9,478 nt of DNA from Deltaproteobacteria bacterium (GTDB taxonomy: Bacteria; Desulfobacterota_B; Binatia; UBA9968): NCBI GenBank assembly GCA_022545745.1, contig JACZQL010000020.1, positions 1 through 9,478 on the forward strand, given 5' to 3'. Shown piece after piece: positions 7,244 to 9,478 of the stretch. The position numbers and the translations under genes were made by a program. The notes beneath the pieces were generated by a model. It worked only from the letters and a program-made list of their open reading frames with translations. It had not been told where the DNA came from and did not search any database. Within the stretch, counting starts at the first letter, position 1. Every line of letters begins with the position of its first letter.

Positions 7244-7302
7244 ACCGTGGAGTACTCCCCACGGTCGAAACGAGAGCCTCCGAGTGAGTACTTACTCCAC
7301 GG
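7244..7302 (+). repeat. Element 2 core: two competing inverted repeats
   Basis: CCGTGGAGTA (7245-7254) pairs perfectly with TACTCCACGG (7293-7302). Alternatively ACCGTGG (7244-7250) pairs perfectly with CCACGGT (7259-7265). The two share the left arm, so only one can form at a time. The longer pairing corresponds to the 12-bp repeat of element 1. Confidence 0.75.
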
Positions 7303-7320
7303 AGCAAACGAAGGAGGGTG

Positions 7321-7341
7321 CTTCGGCGGATTCCGCCGAAG
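7321..7341 (+). repeat. Element 2 9-bp hairpin
   Basis: CTTCGGCGG and CCGCCGAAG pair perfectly around ATT. Purine-rich sequence follows (GAAAGGAAGG counting from the last stem base), not a T tract, so it is not an intrinsic terminator on this strand. Element 1 has no counterpart. Confidence 0.75.
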
Positions 7342-7353
7342 AAAGGAAGGATA

Positions 7354-7373
7354 CCACGGGTGTAAACTCGTGG
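7354..7373 (+). repeat. Element 2 3' terminal hairpin (8+4+8)
   Basis: CCACGGGT, loop GTAA, ACTCGTGG: an 8-bp stem with one G-U if RNA. Compared with the hairpin at 7186-7205, the T-A pair at stem position 4 becomes C-G and the closing C-G becomes T-A, so pairing is kept while sequence changes. Confidence 0.8.
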
Positions 7374-7400
7374 AGGCTTCATTAGAGACCAAGAGACGGG

Positions 7401-7440
7401 ACCTTGACCTGTCAATCCAATTCGGGTCAAGGTGAATTGG
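7401..7440 (+). promoter_or_regulatory. Two mutually exclusive hairpins over the ntrC ribosome-binding region
   Basis: ACCTTGACC (7401-7409) pairs perfectly with GGTCAAGGT (7425-7433), covering the AAGG of a likely Shine-Dalgarno (AAGGTGA, 7429-7435, about 12 nt before the ATG). CCAATTC (7417-7423) pairs perfectly with GAATTGG (7434-7440), which would leave that AAGG in its loop. A second AAGG at 7443-7446 is too close to the ATG to be ideal. A nested pseudoknot is unlikely, as no bases link the two right arms. A DNA-level operator is an alternative. Confidence 0.45.
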
Positions 7441-7447
7441 GCAAGGT

Positions 7448-8896
7448 ATGGACCAAGGAAAGATCCTCGTTGTCGACGATGAAGAATCGCTACGTCTGGT
7501 TCTGAAGAAGGCCCTCGAAAGAGAGGGCTTTTGGGTCCAGACCGTTGAAAACGGTCAACTCGCCAAGGTCTGCCTCCACGACAATCCCTTCGACGTCTCC
7601 CTGGTAGATATCAGACTGCCGGATATCGATGGATTAACGCTCCTCAAGGAAGCCAAGAAAGAGGGACTCGATACCTCTTTCATTGTGATGACCGCTCAGA
7701 ACACCATGAAGAACGCCATCGAGGCCATGAAAGGGGGAGCCTTTGATTACATCACCAAGCCCTTCGACCTCGATGAGATGCTGTTGGTGGTCCAGCGTGC
7801 GCTAGAAAATCGAAAGTTGCGTCGGGATTTCCGCGAGCTCAAGGAGGAAGTCAAAAAGAAATACGAACCAAGGGGTAACATGATCGGCGAGAGCCCCGCC
7901 ATGCAGAAGGTCTTTAAGACCATCGGACAAGTGGTATCCGCTCGCGCCACCATCCTGATTCAGGGAGAGAGCGGCACCGGAAAAGAGCTGGTAGCAAAAA
8001 CCATCCATTATAACTCTCCTCGCTGGAACAAACCCTTCATTGCCGTCAACTGTGCCGCCATTCCCAAAGAGCTCCTGGAGAGCGAGTTCTTTGGCCATGA
8101 AAAGGGCTCCTTCACAGGGGCCTTGGAGCGCAGGATCGGGAAGTTTGAACTGGCTGAAGAGGGTACCCTCTTCCTCGATGAGATCGGTGAACTCCCCACG
8201 GATCTCCAGACCAAACTCTTGCGGGCCCTCCAAGAGGAGGAGTTCAGTCGAGTAGGCGGACGGGAGACACTGAAGACGGACGTACGCATCCTTGCCTCCA
8301 CAAACCAAGACTTGGAGAAGGCCGTGCGGGAGAAGAGATTTCGGGAAGATCTCTACTTCCGGTTGAAAGTCATCCCCATCCACCTCCCACTCCTCAGGGA
8401 ACGCAAGGGGGACATTGCCCTTTTAGTCGCCTTCTTTATCGAAAAGCATAATCGAGACATGGGGACTCAGATTTCCGGTGTCTCCCCGGAGGCCCTCAAA
8501 TTGCTGGAAGAATATCCATGGCCAGGCAACATCAGAGAGCTGGAGAACGTCATGATTCGCGCCGCGGTTCTTTCCCCGGGGACCATCCTGTTTCCCAAAG
8601 ATTTCAACCTGGTCACCGGGTCGGAAACGGCTCCCCCGGATTACGAAAACCTCTCCCTGGAAGAGATTATTCAGCGCAAGCTGGACGACTACTTCAACAG
8701 GACTCGTGGCGTGGACGTGGAAAACCTGTACTCCCTGGTGATCGAACGGGTGGAGCGGCCCTTGATCGAACTGACACTAAAGGCAACGCGAGGAAACCAG
8801 ATCCGTGCAGCCCAGATCCTCGGCATCAACCGCAACACGTTGCGCAAGAAGATCACCAATCTCCGTATCAGCGTCAAAGACTCTTATGAAGAGTAG
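7448..8896 (+). CDS. ntrC: Sigma54-dependent response regulator, NtrC (GlnG) type
   Basis: This 482-residue regulator switches on sigma54 promoters by ATP-driven remodelling of the polymerase closed complex. The receiver domain (about 4-120) shows the acidic pair D10/D11, phospho-acceptor D54 (SLVDIRLPD), T82 and K104. The AAA+ domain (about 145-380) has Walker A GESGTGKE (173-180), GSFTGA (220-225, the sigma54-contacting loop with Ser in place of the usual Ala), Walker B LFLDEIGE with D244/E245, and the FREDLYFRL arginine-finger region. The C-terminal Fis-type helix-turn-helix (about 440-475, ending GINRNTLRKKI) binds enhancer DNA. All key residues are present, so it should be active. It follows an NtrB-type kinase but is separated by 311 nt of structured DNA. 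Its end overlaps thiE by 11 nt. The exact regulon cannot be told from sequence; other NtrC-family members such as ZraR/HydG types are possible. Confidence 0.93.
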   Translation: MDQGKILVVDDEESLRLVLKKALEREGFWVQTVENGQLAKVCLHDNPFDVSLVDIRLPDIDGLTLLKEAKKEGLDTSFIVMTAQNTMKNAIEAMKGGAFDYITKPFDLDEMLLVVQRALENRKLRRDFRELKEEVKKKYEPRGNMIGESPAMQKVFKTIGQVVSARATILIQGESGTGKELVAKTIHYNSPRWNKPFIAVNCAAIPKELLESEFFGHEKGSFTGALERRIGKFELAEEGTLFLDEIGELPTDLQTKLLRALQEEEFSRVGGRETLKTDVRILASTNQDLEKAVREKRFREDLYFRLKVIPIHLPLLRERKGDIALLVAFFIEKHNRDMGTQISGVSPEALKLLEEYPWPGNIRELENVMIRAAVLSPGTILFPKDFNLVTGSETAPPDYENLSLEEIIQRKLDDYFNRTRGVDVENLYSLVIERVERPLIELTLKATRGNQIRAAQILGINRNTLRKKITNLRISVKDSYEE

Positions 8897-9478
8897 CGCC
8901 CTCCGCTTACCCTCACCTCTCTACACCATCTTTGACCCTAGCCAGAGCGGAAATCGCCCATCTCTTGCTATTTTGAACGACCTGCTCAAGGGCGGGAGCT
9001 CAGTGATCCAACTCAGGGTCAAAGAGAAGCCCGCGAAGGAATTCCTCCAGCTGGCCGTCGAGATGAGGCGGCAAACCTCTCAAGCGGGTTGCCTCCTCAT
9101 TGTAAACGACCGAGTCGATATCGCTCTGGCTTGCGGGGCGGATGGTGTTCACCTGGGGCAGGAGGACCTCCCCCTCGCGGCTGCTAGAAGGATCATGGGG
9201 AATAAGCTTATCGGGATTTCGACCCATACCCCGGAACAAGCAAAGGAGGCGGAACGTGGAGGGGCCGACTATATCGGCTTTGGACCCATCTTTGGTTCTG
9301 TGACTAAGGAAACGGGTTATCCCCCGCGCGGCCTCACCATGCTCCAGGAGATCCGTAGCGCCGTCCGACTTCCCATCGTCGCCATCGGCGGCATTACCGA
9401 GGCGAATGTCACGAAGGTTTGGCAAGCTGGGGCCGATGCGGCGGCGATGATCAGTGATTTGATAGCGGCGAAGGATAT
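8886..9478 (+). CDS. thiE: Thiamine-phosphate synthase (3' end outside window)
   Basis: These are the first 197 codons of a ThiE-type TIM-barrel protein; the 3' end is cut by the window edge. ThiE joins HMP pyrophosphate and HET-phosphate (carboxylated thiazole phosphate) to form thiamine phosphate in the cytoplasm. Seen in order are SVIQLRVKEK (phosphate and pyrimidine side), LIVNDRVDIALACGADGVHLGQEDL (active-site Asn-Asp and His-Leu-Gly-Gln), STHTPEQAKEAERGGADYIGFGPIF, then VTKETGYPPRGL and LPIVAIGGI (phosphate binding). The start is the ATG at 8886-8888, inside the end of ntrC, with an 11-nt overlap and weak Shine-Dalgarno, suggesting translational coupling. The TenI subgroup is related; the conserved NDR and HLGQEDL segments favour ThiE. 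Why thiamine synthesis sits behind an NtrC regulator is unclear, and other thi genes may follow beyond the window. Confidence 0.92.
   Translation, partial: MKSSALRLPSPLYTIFDPSQSGNRPSLAILNDLLKGGSSVIQLRVKEKPAKEFLQLAVEMRRQTSQAGCLLIVNDRVDIALACGADGVHLGQEDLPLAAARRIMGNKLIGISTHTPEQAKEAERGGADYIGFGPIFGSVTKETGYPPRGLTMLQEIRSAVRLPIVAIGGITEANVTKVWQAGADAAAMISDLIAAKD

Larger units (their letters stand above)
7186..7373 (+). mobile_element. Element 2: structured non-autonomous element (IS200/IS605-like or omega-RNA-like relic) between ntrB and ntrC
   Basis: The stretch starts with a perfect 20-nt hairpin (7186-7205) and ends with a second one (7354-7373), both with 8-bp stems and a GTAA loop. Between them lie a 10-bp inverted repeat (7245-7254 with 7293-7302) and a 9-bp hairpin (7321-7341). 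The same plan and core occur in element 1 in the opposite orientation. The core GTGGAGTA-pyrimidine-T-N-pyrimidine-CCACG is shared by both. Many changes between copies fall at third positions of one frame (Val-Glu-Tyr-x-Pro-Arg), which would fit a decayed tnpB 3' end overlapping an omega-RNA. That last point is inference, since no TnpB motif can be read. The element sits in the 311-nt gap of what would normally be a tight ntrB-ntrC operon. No convincing conserved protein is encoded here. Confidence 0.55.

Noticed and set aside
7244..7270. CRISPR-repeat-like unit ending in GAAAC
   Set aside because: Only one copy in the window, no spacers, and the sequence is explained as the core of element 2.
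7404..7432. TTGACC as a -35 box for an ntrC promoter
   Set aside because: No -10-like sequence at a suitable spacing; TTGACC is better explained as an arm of the 9-bp inverted repeat.
7107..7435. Open frames of about 77-107 codons on both strands through the ntrB-ntrC gap
   Set aside because: They run through inverted repeats of element 2, have no recognisable protein family features, and lack good ribosome-binding sites; best seen as by-products of the structured element.
7802..8383. 193-codon minus-strand open frame opposite ntrC
   Set aside because: Antisense to the AAA+ domain of ntrC; no independent motifs or start signals.
9000..9425. Minus-strand open frame opposite thiE
   Set aside because: Complement of a well-conserved TIM-barrel gene.

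Overview
The window looks like chromosomal DNA of a free-living Gram-negative-type bacterium of moderately high GC (by eye, mid-50s percent). Protein styles and gene order (rimP-nusA-ylxR-infB-DUF503-rbfA beside an NtrB/NtrC-type pair) would fit a deltaproteobacterium-like, NC10-like or related deep lineage. No marker here fixes the phylum, so this is only a leaning.

Layout. Positions 1-152 are non-coding and hold a compact structured element (element 1, about 10-121). Positions 153-5864 are a minus-strand operon, read from right to left: rimP, nusA, ylxR, infB, DUF503/ylxP, rbfA. It is the classic transcription/translation/ribosome-maturation cluster. Positions 5865-6020 are a divergent intergenic region with two back-to-back sigma70-like promoters and a minus-strand intrinsic terminator lying in the rimP leader, a possible attenuator. 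Positions 6021-7136 encode a soluble PAS histidine kinase of the NtrB type. Positions 7137-7447 are non-coding and hold a second, larger structured element (element 2, about 7186-7373), followed by two mutually exclusive hairpins just before ntrC. Positions 7448-8896 encode an NtrC-type sigma54 activator. Positions 8886-9478 hold the 5' part of thiE, overlapping ntrC and cut by the window end.

The two non-coding elements are the most unusual content. Read in opposite orientations, each is bounded by a pair of 20-nt hairpins (8-bp stem, 4-nt loop, 8-bp stem) and carries a central inverted repeat built on GTGGAGTA/TACTCCAC. The four terminal hairpins differ by paired changes, so structure rather than sequence appears conserved. 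The best reading is a non-autonomous element of the IS200/IS605 type, or a relic of a tnpB 3' end with its omega-RNA. No transposase gene is present in the window, so this is inference.

Functionally, the minus-strand operon makes transcription factor NusA, initiation factor IF2 and the 30S maturation factors RimP and RbfA. The plus-strand pair is a two-component system likely to drive sigma54-dependent genes, with thiamine synthesis gene thiE co-transcribed behind it.
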